NCBI RefSeq assembly: GCF_902713425.1
Contig: NC_081198.1
Span: 21,249,188-21,313,187 of the forward strand
Length of the DNA stretch: 64,000 bases
Reading direction: 5' to 3'
Source of the DNA: Acipenser ruthenus
Taxonomy: Eukaryota; Chordata; Actinopteri; Acipenseriformes; Acipenseridae
Below the pieces are notes generated by a model. It saw only the letters and a program-made list of their open reading frames with translations, made no database searches and was not told where the DNA came from. Shown one piece after another: positions 20,164 to 31,011 of this stretch (the stretch's first letter is position 1; the number at the start of each line of letters is the position of its first letter). A program made the translations under genes and the position numbers.

Positions 20164-20298
20164 GTGTGCACCGTTCCCGGAGGTACTGCAATACCGGGCC
20201 GATGCGTGGAGTGGACGGAGCAAGCCCCTGTTCCATCTCCCGATTCCAAAAATCAATTTAATATATGGTCCCCTGATAGGGGACGTATCAGATATTAA
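20164..20298 (-). pseudogene. RNU2: U2 3' fragment (nt 54-188) beside copy 3
   Basis: The 3' part of the U2 gene split by copy 3. Its last 11 bases on the plus strand (20288-20298) are one arm of the target-site duplication. Confidence 0.93.
20288..20298. repeat. Target-site duplication of copy 3, 3' side
   Basis: TCAGATATTAA on the plus strand (U2 nt 54-64, the 3' side of stem-loop IIa), repeated exactly at 27039-27049. Confidence 0.9.
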
Positions 20299-20933
20299 TA
20301 CTCTTTTATTGAGATTTTACATTTTTTACATTTACACCCATTCGTTTTTTCATTCATTTTACATTTCTTTTAAAGATGACATTCATGCATACAGACATAC
20401 ATTTTGTTTTAAAAGCATTTAAAATACATTTAAAAACACCAAGACAATTGTGCTTTGTACATGGTTAAAACAGACACAGATTAAAATCAACATGAAAAAA
20501 ACCTGTGCTGTTTTAAAAGTGACTGGAAAAAAAGAACCATCTATAAAAAACCAGTGCTTGTGAGGGCCGGGGAGTGCTCTCTAAAAAAGTGAACATAAAC
20601 CTAGATCTAAAACAGGGACAGGGGAAAAGGGACAGTGTATAAACAGTGAGTTAAAATTCTAAAATTTTAAAACACTTAAAATGTAACTTTTAATAGTTTA
20701 CATTAAAAATCTTAAAGATACATAAAACAAAACAAAACAAAATCAAATAAAACATTCAAATTAAATCAAAGGTCCATAAAACTGAAACAAAAAGACTACA
20801 TAAAACCAGGGCACCGTTGAAAAACGGTCATGCCAGCTAAAAAGGGCGGAATGCTGGCATGACAAAATAAATAAAAGGCTTAGCGGTGCCCCGTAGTCCC
20901 GCTCCTAGGAGCTAGCGGTTCCAGTTTTTTCCT

Positions 20934-23900
20934 TTATTCCATCTTCACGTCCTGAAGTCCGGCGATCCTCCACTCCGCGCAGGCCTTGTCCTTCCCGAGG
21001 GTCCGGATGTCCAGAATTACAAAGTCCTTGATAAGAGTTTGTGCCCTTCTGGTCGTGGTGATAGTGTCTAGCTCCTGCTTGTGATAGACACAGACGTTAC
21101 GGCCTTCCCACAGGATCTGCTTGACAACATTGATGACACGCCAAACGCACTTAGCTGTGCTGGTAGTGATTCCTCCCGCAGGCCCATAGAGCACAGTCTC
21201 AGCGGTCATCTTGGCCGTGTCAGCAAACCTGTTTAGGAAGACAGAGACAGAGAGCCAGACACTGCCAGCCACATCACACTCCCAGAAGATATGGGCTGGT
21301 GTTTCTCTCTTGCGGCACTTTGCATAGGGGCATGTTTCTACTTGGGCTAGTCCCCTCCTGAACATGAACGCTCGAGTGGGGAGTGCACTGTGGACGGTGT
21401 TCCATGCTATATCCTTCTGGACATTACTGAGGCAGCTGTGAGACACATTCTCCCAGATTTTTTGGCTTTGGGTGAGGGAGAAAGTAGCTACTTTTTCAAT
21501 TTCCTGGGAACCGGCAAGATGTTTAGTTACAGCCTTGTATTCCCAGGAGGCCAATTTTGCTTTATCTAAGCCCAATTTATATATAGTGTCCCTTAAGGTT
21601 CTATAATACAATGGGGGGTCCCAGGAGTACGGCACGGTGTTATCAATAGTGCAGAGGCCCAAGGCCCTGAGACAGGTGGCAAAATAGAAACGATTCATGT
21701 AACATACCTTCCTGTCCAGGGCCTGGATGTTCTTGATAGTTTGCGTGAGCCCCTGCACTCGGGTGAGCTGCACAATGTCCGGGACCCCCTACCTCCCTTC
21801 TTGTCGGCTTTACTCAGGGTGGCTCGCTTTACCCTCTCCATCTTGCTGCCCCAGATAAAGCGGTGGATAATGCGGTCCACCACTTTTTTGGTGGTCCTGT
21901 CTGGGGGAAAGATTTTTCCTACATAAGAGAGGATGGGGAACAGTATAGACTTGGTTATTAATACTCTACCCGTCATTGTTAAGGATCTTGTGCTCCATCC
22001 GCCAATCTTTTTACGGACCTGGTTAATGGCCGCCGTCCAGCTCTGGGCCCCCGAGCTATTGTTCTCGAAAATGAGGCCCAGAATCTTGATTTTGTCCTTT
22101 TTGACAGGGTACATGTCCGACAGTTCCCTATCTACCTGCCAATTTTTAGACACGTAGACTTCGCTCTTGGACTTATTAATCACTGCCCCGGTCGCCGTGC
22201 AGTACTTCTCAAGGATATTACTAATCCGAGGTACCGACGATGTGTTGGTGCAAATGAGTGACACATCGTCCATATATGCTGTTGTTTTGACCTGGACCCC
22301 GTTGGATCCAGGCAGCTGGAAACCAGTTATATTGGTATCCCTACGAATTGCCTGCAGGAGGGGTTCAATGCACACGACATATAGCAGTGGGGATAGTGGG
22401 CAACCCTGTCTGACCCCTGACTGGATAGATATTTTACCAGTCAGGTGCCTGTTCACCAAGACTCGGGTACTAATGTTTGTATATATGGTTTTAACCCACT
22501 CCCTAAGTCCAGGAGCGAATTTCATCTGGTCCATCACTTTGTACATATATTCATGGCTTACCCTATCGAACGCCTTCTCCTGGTCAAGGTTGAACAGGCA
22601 GAGGGGATGGTTCCGTTCTCTAGAATAAGCCAAAATGTCCCTTGTTAACATTAAAATATCCGTGATGGACCTCCCTGGGACGCCACAAGCCTGGTCGGGG
22701 CCAATGACCAAAGGGAGGTGTACTTGTAGCCGGAGCATCAGAGCTTTGGCTAGTATCTTGTAATCCACGCAAAGGAGGCTGATTGGGCGCCAATTCCGTA
22801 GATCTTTAACTTCCCCTTTCTTATGAAGGAGAGTAATTACACTCTCCCGCATAGAAGGGCCCAACCGCTTCTCCCTGTAGACCGCTCTGTAGACCTCCGC
22901 TAAATTGACTTTTAGCGTGTCCCAAAAAAGATGGTAATACTCACCCGGGATGCCATCTGGACCTGGCGTCTTACCGGTGTTCATGGTCTTAACCGCCTGG
23001 GTGAGCTCCTCCAGCGTGAGTTCTGGGTCCTTCTCCTCCTCCTCGTCGTCCCGCACTGAGTCAGGCTCCAACTGGCTCAGGAACCACTCTATCAGGGTGT
23101 CATCTGTAGCTTTGATGTTATACAGGTCCCTATAGAAGTTCTCTACCACTTTTTTCACTCCCTCACTATCCTCTACTATCCTCCCCCTGCTGTCGAGCAT
23201 GGAGGACATCAAGTGCCGCTTCTCCCTCGTTTTCTGGAAGAAGAAGCGAGTACACTTTTCGTCTTCCTCCATTTTTTGCACTTTTGCATTGTGCATGACC
23301 TTTCGTTGTTCCTCCCTACAAAGCATTGAAAGATCTAGCTTGGTCTGGGCTATCTCGTCGCTTACAGGGAACCCCCGAAGCTGAAGCAGGCTCAGACGCT
23401 GGAGGGCAGCATTCAGGTATTTATATTTGGCCCTCCTTTCTTTTGCTTTCCTCTTGCCTGCTGCTATGAAATAACCCTTAGTTCTGATTTTGACCATCTC
23501 CCACCACTCTATAGGGGAGTTGAATAGGTCACGCAAAGTGGTCCACTCAACAAGCCTGCTCTTATAGGCTGCAGCTATGGAGGGGTCATCGAGTAAGGAG
23601 GTGTTTAATTTCCAGACCCCTGACCCCATCTGGGAGGTCTGAGGGACCTGCAATGTTACCTGCAGGAGCCTATGGTCAGAGAAGAAGACGGCCTGGGTGT
23701 CTACTGCCGTCTTCGTAAGGAAGCTGGTATGCAGGACGAGATCTATACGGGAGAAGGAGGTCCCAGATGAGCTCACCCAGGTAAAGGGAGGCACCAGGTC
23801 CTTACCTGCATCACACAGGGAGAAATCAGATATTACGGAGGACAAAACTCTACTAGAGCGGTCGTTGCGTGGCCTGCTCCGGTCTACGTCCCTCAGAGCA

Positions 23901-24376
23901 CAATTGAAGTCACCTGACACGATGACGGGTACGTTCCCCAGCAGGAGTGGACGCAGCTGTGGAAAAAAATGAACTCTTTCGTTTTGGTTAGTGGGTGCGT
24001 AGACATTGACCAGTCTGAGGGGAGTGTTGTTGTATGTCACATCCACGCTCAGAATTCTACCAGGTTCTACCTCCCTGCTGCTGCGGGAGGTAATAAATGG
24101 GTTTTTAAACAGGATACCTACTCCGTCGGCTCTGGCTATGTTGGAGCCCGACCAGAAGGAGTCCCCCAGGGTCCAACTCTCCTTCAGGTCCCTATAATCA
24201 GGGCTCGACGAAATACCACACTCCTGCAGAAAGATGAGATCTGCTTTCAAGTTATCTAGATAGTTTAGTACATCAAATCTTTTTTGTGTCTCCCTGATGC
24301 TCCTGACATTAACAGACACACATATCAGGGCCATCAGGGTAGCTAACAAGAAAAGGAGTCGCTGCGTCCACCCCAT
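20934..24376 (-). pseudogene. Copy 3 ORF2 (endonuclease-reverse transcriptase), one frameshift
   Basis: Starts at the ATG at 24376, 5 nt past the ORF1 stop. The APE and RT domains are open (LQECG, SGDFNC, PGPDG, LDQEKAFD, YMDD), but a one-base T deletion near 21790 shifts the frame at about residue 862. The first product would be 893 aa with a foreign tail, and the remaining 279 codons with the CX4CX7HX4C finger are out of frame. This is a different break from copies 1 and 2, so it arose independently. Confidence 0.9.
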
Positions 24377-24381
24377 AGCGA

Positions 24382-26328
24382 CTATGATTGGGAGGTCGGG
24401 ACACTCTTCCTACTCTTAGCTCTACGCTTGCTTCGAGGGGGCTTGGGCTTATTTGCAACTCCCATCACCCCTGAGAAGGTACTCACTGCTGCCTCGTCCA
24501 AGAAGGCACCGTCTTTATATGCACAGTACGTGGAGTTGTTGGGGCTATTCAACTCCCCACAAGGTAAGTCTGGTGGAACTTGCTCAGGGCCCCTCGGAAC
24601 GTGTGGGTCAGCTTTGTCCTGGGGGGGGGTTATGACAGACAGCATTCTTTGGCTGTTACCGTCTGTTGAATTGGGGCTGTTAGCAGACTTCTGGCTTACC
24701 GCGTCCAGGGGTATTCCCATGTCCTCCAGTGCTGTATCTAGGAGGACCTCTAGGGGGCCCCTGGTTTTGCCCATACAAGGGAGGGGGTCAAGGATGCTTT
24801 GAAGGGAGGCCCTTCGCTTGAAGAGGGTCATTGCTACCGAGGTACTGCTGGTCAGGGAAGGTGTTGACCCCGACCTCTCCCTCGGTGCATTAGTGAACAC
24901 CTCTTCTGCGAGGTGTGCTAGGGTTTGTGCCAACGACTGGGAAGGCTGGCTGGGGATGCCCTGGCTGGCTGCTACCTGCCCACTAGGCGGCAGTGTAGCC
25001 GTCCCACTCGCCTCCATCTCTGCCTGCGAGGGCAAGACTGGGGACTTTGTGTGGACATTAGCTGGTTTTGGATCTATGGGGGCCACCTGCAACTTGCTGT
25101 CTTTGATCCTGATCTTCTTTCTTTTCCCCCCCTCGTCTCTACCCTTTCTTTTCCCCACCCTCTGCTGGTTCTTCACTCCCTTCCCCTCCTTCTCACTCTC
25201 ACTTTCACTGTCGCTTTCGCTTTCCTCCCCCACGGACTCAATCCTTATGGCGTCATAACGAGAGCCGAGGGGGAGTGCTGGCGCTGAGAGGGCCCTACTC
25301 AGGGGGGGGGCGCTGCTGGGTCCGGGCTCCCTCCCTGCCTCGTGTTCTGCATCAGAGGAGCTACTGGAGGAGCTAGTGGAGTGGCTGTTGTAATCTCTCT
25401 CTGGGCTGGGGGAAGGGGTCCTCGTAAAACGGGACATGTCTCGGGGGCGGGGGGGTGAGGGGGGTGCTGGTGATGATGGTGGTGCTGGAGTCTGGGTCTT
25501 GGATACTGTTGGTGGTGATGTGGACTGATCTTTGTTACTTGCTCCCTCTTCCTGCTCAGGCCTAGGCTTGTTCGTGTTTGCCTTGCTGGCTCTGGCCATG
25601 TTGGCATAGGAAGAGGGGCAGTCCTTAAACAGGTGCCCCTTCTTTCCACACAAATTGCACTGCCTCTCTTCTCTGCAGTGGCTGGTCTCGTGGGGGGCGC
25701 CGCAGTTCCTGAACTTGACTACAGTACACGCGGCCGCCAGGTGTCCTAATTCCCCACATTTCCTGCAGAGTTTTGGCATCCCATTATAGAATACCAGCCC
25801 TCTGTTGGGCCCTAACACTATGGAGTTTGGAATGTGGCGGACGCCTCCAATGCCCGATGGATCAACATTAAGGCGTACCAGCCACTTTCTGGCTCCTGTC
25901 CAAACCCCATCTTCATCTGTAATTTTCCTCCCTTCTGATGACACCCTCCCATAGCGGTTAAGCCATGTTGTAATATCATAGTCGCTAACAGCCTCATTGA
26001 AAAATTGGACAGTAACAACTTTCATTTCTCTGTCTGTCAGTGCATCCACACAAAATTCTTTGTATGGAGCGAGATATTTATTCTCCCCCCAAAAGGACCA
26101 CATTTCTTGTAACTTTTGGGGGTTCCTAAAACTGACCTCAAACACTTCCTTAAGCCCTGGCAATTTCACCAAACAATTCAAGTCAGAAGGGGAAAAACCC
26201 ATACCCCTCTGAAGAATGGTCCGGCTGAACTCCAGTCTCGTCAGTCCTGGTTCCGTTTCATCTTGCTGGGTCCTTGTGAAGCGCACCGCATTGTGCCTCC
26301 TGGTCTCCTGGGTTGTCCGGAACGACAT
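24382..26328 (-). CDS. Copy 3 ORF1: CCHC zinc-knuckle protein, the only full-length ORF1 of this family here
   Basis: A 648-aa frame from the ATG at 26328 to a TAG at 24382-24384. An N-terminal domain of about 185 residues precedes three knuckles (about 188-201, 206-218, 224-237). The first cysteine of the middle knuckle (residue 206) is phenylalanine here (codon at about 25711-25713), while copies 4, 5 and 6 keep cysteine, so the second zinc site is probably lost. The C-terminal half is Ser/Pro-rich with an acidic SDSESESE tract and a basic tail. It starts MSFRTTQ where the others start MAFRPTQ. The protein is expected to bind LINE RNA in the RNP. The stop lies 5 nt before the ORF2 ATG. Confidence 0.88.
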   Translation of the reverse strand: MSFRTTQETRRHNAVRFTRTQQDETEPGLTRLEFSRTILQRGMGFSPSDLNCLVKLPGLKEVFEVSFRNPQKLQEMWSFWGENKYLAPYKEFCVDALTDREMKVVTVQFFNEAVSDYDITTWLNRYGRVSSEGRKITDEDGVWTGARKWLVRLNVDPSGIGGVRHIPNSIVLGPNRGLVFYNGMPKLCRKCGELGHLAAACTVVKFRNCGAPHETSHCREERQCNLCGKKGHLFKDCPSSYANMARASKANTNKPRPEQEEGASNKDQSTSPPTVSKTQTPAPPSSPAPPSPPRPRDMSRFTRTPSPSPERDYNSHSTSSSSSSSDAEHEAGREPGPSSAPPLSRALSAPALPLGSRYDAIRIESVGEESESDSESESEKEGKGVKNQQRVGKRKGRDEGGKRKKIRIKDSKLQVAPIDPKPANVHTKSPVLPSQAEMEASGTATLPPSGQVAASQGIPSQPSQSLAQTLAHLAEEVFTNAPRERSGSTPSLTSSTSVAMTLFKRRASLQSILDPLPCMGKTRGPLEVLLDTALEDMGIPLDAVSQKSANSPNSTDGNSQRMLSVITPPQDKADPHVPRGPEQVPPDLPCGELNSPNNSTYCAYKDGAFLDEAAVSTFSGVMGVANKPKPPRSKRRAKSRKSVPTSQS

Positions 26329-26515
26329 CCTTCAGCTGGCTCCTCCGATTGGGGTGGGAGAAGCCTCTGGATGTCCGGGTTGTCTCTCTCTACGGAAAAG
26401 AAACAACGTAAGCAGCAAATCTGGGCAGTTGAAGGAACTATTACTTTAGTCCCTGAGGAGATGGTCGCCTCGCAAGAGGGACCCCCTCCCCAGGTGAACG
26501 GTGTCCTTCCCTGGC

Positions 26516-26627
26516 GGAGTAGGGGGCGCTGCTTGGCACCGAGACCACGTAGGAAGAATCGTGGCTGTGACGCCTCCTCGGGGTCCGGGGCCGCCCTCTG
26601 CTCCTCCCAGATGGCGCCCTCTGCTGG
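26516..26627. promoter_or_regulatory. Cluster of CTCF-like motifs in the 5' UTR
   Basis: Three matches to the CTCF core as I recall it (CCASYAGRKGGCRS): plus strand 26516-26529 (12 of 14, containing AGGGGGCGCT), minus strand about 26591-26604 (12 of 14) and minus strand 26614-26627 (14 of 14). The cluster recurs in copies 4, 5 and 6; in copy 5 the first site has a CpG transition (AGGGGGTGCT near 49545). Motif match only; binding is not shown. Confidence 0.45.
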
Positions 26628-26818
26628 GCGCCTGCTGCTCTCTCGGTCTGGATCTCGATTACAATCAAGGGCTGGGGATGAGGTCGTCTAGGTCATCAAA
26701 GGGTCCTCAAAGGTCGTCTGGATGGTAGGTCCTCCTTCTCTCTAACTCCAGGAACGTCTGGAAAAGCCGGAACCGCCTGAAAAAGAAAAAAACTGCTCTC
26801 AACAGTCAACAAAATCTT

Positions 26819-27032
26819 GAAAGACCCTCGGCCTGGATTGGGCAAGCCAAAACCAGACTGAGCATTAGTCTTCCAAAAAGTTGCCGAGCTGAAGAAAGCC
26901 AGTCAAAAATAAAAAAAAATTCTGTTCCTCCTCACCCGAACAAACCTCTCACAGACCCTCGGAGGGAGCGGGCAATGCCACTACCCTCTAAGCCTTAGTC
27001 TTAGAAAGATTTATTCGAACTGAAGAGAAGCC
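26819..27032 (-). repeat. Two diverged 80-bp direct repeats in the LINE 5' UTR
   Basis: Segments 26819-26900 and 26953-27032 align with shared blocks AGACCCTCGG, GGGCA, TTAGTCTT and GAACTGAAGA/GAGCTGAAGA (plus strand), spaced about 133 bp. Repeated 5' UTR modules in LINEs are often internal promoter units; here that is inference. The arrangement is kept in copies 4, 5 and 6. Confidence 0.6.
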
Positions 27033-27038
27033 AGAGTG

Positions 27039-27049
27039 TCAGATATTAA
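27039..27049. repeat. Target-site duplication of copy 3, 5' side
   Basis: TCAGATATTAA on the plus strand, the partner of 20288-20298. Confidence 0.9.
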
Positions 27050-27102
27050 ACTGATAAGAACAGATACTACACTTGATCTTAGCCAAAAGGCCGAGAAGCG
27101 AT
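27039..27102 (-). pseudogene. RNU2: U2 5' fragment (nt 1-64) upstream of copy 3
   Basis: The 5' part of the U2 gene split by copy 3, with PSE and DSE intact upstream. Transcription from this promoter would run through U2 nt 1-64 into the LINE 5' UTR. Confidence 0.93.
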
Positions 27103-27692
27103 GGCGACTTGGCCCTTGCCCGGGGCCCCCCAGCCCGGACGGCACAGGGGGATTCAAAGGTGGGTGCAAAATTCCAAGCACAAGCAGACCCCCAAAAAAC
27201 GGGCTGCTGCTTCCAGAGGGGAAATGTGCAATTTAAGCAGGAGAAAACAAAACAAAGCAAAAACACACACATAACACCAAAAACAAAACATAAACTGGCG
27301 GAGTGCGTCTTACAAATAGTCATGCCAAGCTGCTATGCTGTGCAAGGTGCCTTGGGTAACTACAACTGTGCCTCGCTGGCTGGCTGGCTTGCTAAGAAGG
27401 TCCTGGCATAGGGACATGTTCCACCACACTTGTCTGGTTAGCTGCATGCTCCCAGGAAACAACCTGCTGCTGTCTACATCATCACCACATGTGAATAAAA
27501 GAAAGAAAGACAGCAAGAAAGAAAGAGAGAAAGAAAGAGAGAAAGAAAGAAAGAGAGAAAGAAAGAAAGAAAAAAAAAAGAAGTAAAACGGCGGGAAAAC
27601 TTGCATCAACACTGGCACTCTCCCTCCAGCAGGGGTAGACAAAATGCTCACAGGAGAGATCCAGATCTGACTTTGACCAACGTTAGAGAAAG

Positions 27693-27880
27693 GTGTGCAC
27701 CGTTCCCGGAGGTACTGCAATACCGGGCCGATGCGTGGAGTGGACGGAGCAAGCCCCTGTTCCATCTCCCGATTCCAAAAATCAATTTAATATATGGTCC
27801 CCTGATAGGGGATGTATCAGATATTAAACTGATAAGAACAGATACTACACTTGATCTTAGCCAAAAGGCCGAGAAGCGAT
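27693..27880 (-). ncRNA. RNU2: U2 snRNA
   Basis: Full-length. One difference from consensus, nt 68 G to A (27813), at the edge of the stem following IIa. Promoter and 3' box are present. Confidence 0.94.
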
Positions 27881-28482
27881 GGCGACTTGGCCCTTGCCCG
27901 GGGCCCCCCAGCCCGGACGGCACAGGGGGATTCAAAGGTGGGTGCAAAATTCCAAGCACAAGCAGACCCCCAAAAAACGGGCTGCTGCTTCCAGAGGGGA
28001 AATGTGCAATTTAAGCAGGAGAAAACAAAACAAAGCAAAACACACACATAACACCAAAAACAAAACATAAACTGGCGGAGTGCGTCTTACAAACAGTCAT
28101 GCCAAGCTGCTATGCTGTGCAAGGTGCCTTGGGTAACTACAACTGTGCCTCGCTGGCTGGCTGGCTTGCTAAGAAGGTCCTGGCATAGGGACATGTTCCA
28201 CCACACTTGTCTGGTTAGCTGCATGCTCCCAGGAAACAAACTGCTGCTGTCTACATCATCACCACATGTGAATAAAAGAAAGAAAGACAGCAAGAAAGAA
28301 AGAGAGAAAGAAAGAGAGAAAGAGAGAAAGAAAGAGAGAAAGAAAGAAAGAGAGAAAGAAAAAAAAAAAAGAAGTAAAACGGCGGGAAAACTTGCATCAC
28401 ACTGGCACTCTCCCTCCAGCAGGGGTAGACAAAATGCTCACAGGAGAGATCCAGATCTGACTTTGACCAACGTTAGAGAAAG

Positions 28483-28670
28483 GTGTGCACCGTTCCCGGA
28501 GGTACTGCAATACCGGGCCGATGCGTGGAGTGGACGGAGCAAGCCCCTGTTCCATCTCCCGATTCCAAAAATCAATTTAATATATGGTCCCCTGATAGGG
28601 GACGTATCAGATATTAAACTGATAAGAACAGATACTACACTTGATCTTAGCCAAAAGGCCGAGAAGCGAT
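28483..28670 (-). ncRNA. RNU2: U2 snRNA
   Basis: Full-length; consensus sequence as far as I can see, with promoter and 3' box. Confidence 0.95.
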
Positions 28671-29271
28671 GGCGACTTGGCCCTTGCCCGGGGCCCCCCA
28701 GCCCGGACGGCACAGGGGGATTCAAAGGTGGGTGCAAAATTCCAAGCACAAGCAGACCCCCAAAAAACGGGCTGCTGCTTCCAGAGGGGAAATGTGCAAT
28801 TTAAGCAGGAGAAAACAAAACAAAGCAAAAACACACACATAACACCAAAAACAAAACATAAACTGGCGGAGTGCGTCTTACAAATAGTCATGCCAAGCTG
28901 CTATGCTGTGCAAGGTGCCTTGGGTAACTACAACTGTGCCTCGCTGGCTGGCTGGCTTGCTAAGAAGGTCCTGGCATAGGGACATGTTCCACCACACTTG
29001 TCTGGTTAGCTGCATGCTCCCAGGAAACAACCTGCTGCTGTCTACATCATCACCACATGTGAATAAAAGAAAGAAAGACAGCAAGAAAGAAAGAGAGAAA
29101 GAAAGAGAGAAAGAGAGAAAGAAAGAGAGAAAGAAAGAAAGAGAGAAAGAAAAAAAAAGAAGTAAAACGGCGGGAAAACTTGCATCAACACTGGCACTCT
29201 CCCTCCAGCAGGGGTAGACAAAATGCTCACAGGAGAGATCCAGATCTGACTTTGACCAACGTTAGAGAAAG

Positions 29272-29459
29272 GTGTGCACCGTTCCCGGAGGTACTGCAAT
29301 ACCGGGCCGATGCGTGGAGTGGACGGAGCAAGCCCCTGTTCCATCTCCCGATTCCAAAAATCAATTTAATATATGGTCCCCTGATAGGGGACGTATCAGA
29401 TATTAAACTGATAAGAACAGATACTACACTTGATCTTAGCCAAAAGGCCGAGAAGCGAT
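29272..29459 (-). ncRNA. RNU2: U2 snRNA
   Basis: Full-length consensus gene. Its upstream G/C-rich stretch differs slightly (TTGACCGGGGCCCCCAG on the plus strand), between the start site and the PSE. Confidence 0.94.
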
Positions 29460-30059
29460 GGCGACTTGGCCCTTGACCGGGGCCCCCAGCCCGGACGGCA
29501 CAGGGGGATTCAAAGGTGGGTGCAAAATTTCAAGCACAAGCAGACCCCAAAAAAACGGGCTGCTGCTTCCAGAGGGGAAATGTGCAATTTAAGCAGGAGA
29601 AAACAAAACAAAGCAAAAACACACACATAACACCAAAAACAAAACATAAACTGGCGGAGTGCGTCTTACAAATAGTCATGCCAAGCTGCTATGCTGTGCA
29701 AGGTGCCTTGGGTAACTACAACTGTGCCTCGCTGGCTGGCTGGCTTGCTAAGAAGGTCCTGGCATAGGGACATGTTCCACCACACTTGTCTGGTTAGCTG
29801 CATGCTCCCAGGAAACAACCTGCTGCTGTCTACATCATCACCACATGTGAATAAAAGAAAGAAAGACAGCAAGAAAGAAAGAGAGAAAGAAAGAGAGAAA
29901 GAGAGAAAGAAAGAGAGAAAGAAAGAAAGAGAGAAAGAAAAAAAAAGAAGTAAAACGGCGGGAAAACTTGCATCAACACTGGCACTCTCCCTCCAGCAGG
30001 GGTAGACAAAATGCTCACAGGAGAGATCCAGATCTGACTTTGACCAACGTTAGAGAAAG

Positions 30060-30247
30060 GTGTGCACCGTTCCCGGAGGTACTGCAATACCGGGCCGATG
30101 CGTGGAGTGGACGGAGCAAGCCCCTGTTCCATCTCCCGATTCCAAAAATCAATTTAATATATGGTCCCCTGATAGGGGACGTATCAGATATTAAACTGAT
30201 AAGAACAGATACTACACTTGATCTTAGCCAAAAGGCCGAGAAGCGAT
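30060..30247 (-). ncRNA. RNU2: U2 snRNA
   Basis: Full-length consensus gene with promoter and 3' box. Confidence 0.95.
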
Positions 30248-30823
30248 GGCGACTTGGCCCTTGCCCGGGGCCCCCCAGCCCGGACGGCACAGGGGGATTC
30301 AAAGGTGGGTGCAAAATTCCAAGCACAAGCAGACCCCCAAAAAACGGGCTGCTGCTTCCAGAGGGGAAATGTGCAATTTAAGCAGGAGAAAACAAAACAA
30401 AGCAAAAACACACACATAACACCAAAAACAAAACATAAACTGGCGGAGTGCGTCTACAAATAGTCATGCCAAGCTGCTATGCTGTGCAAGGTGCCTTGGG
30501 TAACTACAACTGTGCCTCGCTGGCTGGCTGGCTTGCTAAGAAGGTCCTGGCATAGGGACATGTTCCACCACACTTGTCTGGTTAGCTGCATGCTCCCAGG
30601 AAACAACCTGCTGCTGTCTACATCATCACCACATGTGAATAAAAGAAAGAAAGACAGCAAGAAAGAAAGAGAGAAAGAAAGAGAGAAAGAAAGAGAGAAA
30701 GAAAAAAAAAGAAGTAAAACGGCGGGAAAACTTGCATCAACACTGGCACTCTCCCTCCAGCAGGGGTAGACAAAATGCTCACAGGAGAGATCCAGATCTG
30801 ACTTTGACCAACGTTAGAGAAAG

Positions 30824-31011
30824 GTGTGCACCGTTCCCGGAGGTACTGCAATACCGGGCCGATGCGTGGAGTGGACGGAGCAAGCCCCTGTTCCATCTCC
30901 CGATTCCAAAAATCAATTTAATATATGGTCCCCTGAGAGGGGACGTATCAGATATTAAACTGATAAGAACAGATACTACACTTGATCTTAGCCAAAAGGC
31001 CGAGAAGCGAT
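30824..31011 (-). ncRNA. RNU2: U2 snRNA, variant
   Basis: Full-length with nt 75 A to C (30937), in the loop of the GUCCCC/GGGGAC hairpin. Its PSE has one change (ATTCAACGGTGGG on the plus strand in place of ATTCAAAGGTGGG), so expression may be altered. Confidence 0.92.

Larger units (their letters stand above)
18731..20298 (-). repeat. U2 array block C: between copies 2 and 3
   Basis: U2 start sites at 18815 and 19588 (773 bp apart, shortened mainly in the microsatellite) plus a U2 3' fragment. Microsatellites lie at about 19206-19292 and 19978-20052, the latter one of the shortest in the window. Spacers are otherwise as in block A. Confidence 0.9.
20299..27038 (-). mobile_element. Copy 3: full-length Keno-like LINE in U2
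   Basis: A 6.74-kb copy with 5' UTR (26329-27038), ORF1, ORF2 and 3' UTR (20299-20933), bounded by an exact 11-bp target-site duplication of U2 nt 54-64. Best example of the family's normal insertion: 3' junction before U54, 5' junction after A64. It has one copy of a 25-bp 5' UTR motif that is doubled in copies 4-6. The 3' UTR shares a short internal deletion and the CATTCAAATTAAATC variant with copy 5. ORF1 is in frame; ORF2 has one frameshift. Confidence 0.93.

Noticed and set aside
26441-26668. A 75-codon minus-strand frame in the LINE 5' UTR that could be an upstream ORF
   Set aside because: It begins at a non-ATG codon and is kept only in proportion to overall DNA identity. No family match recognised.
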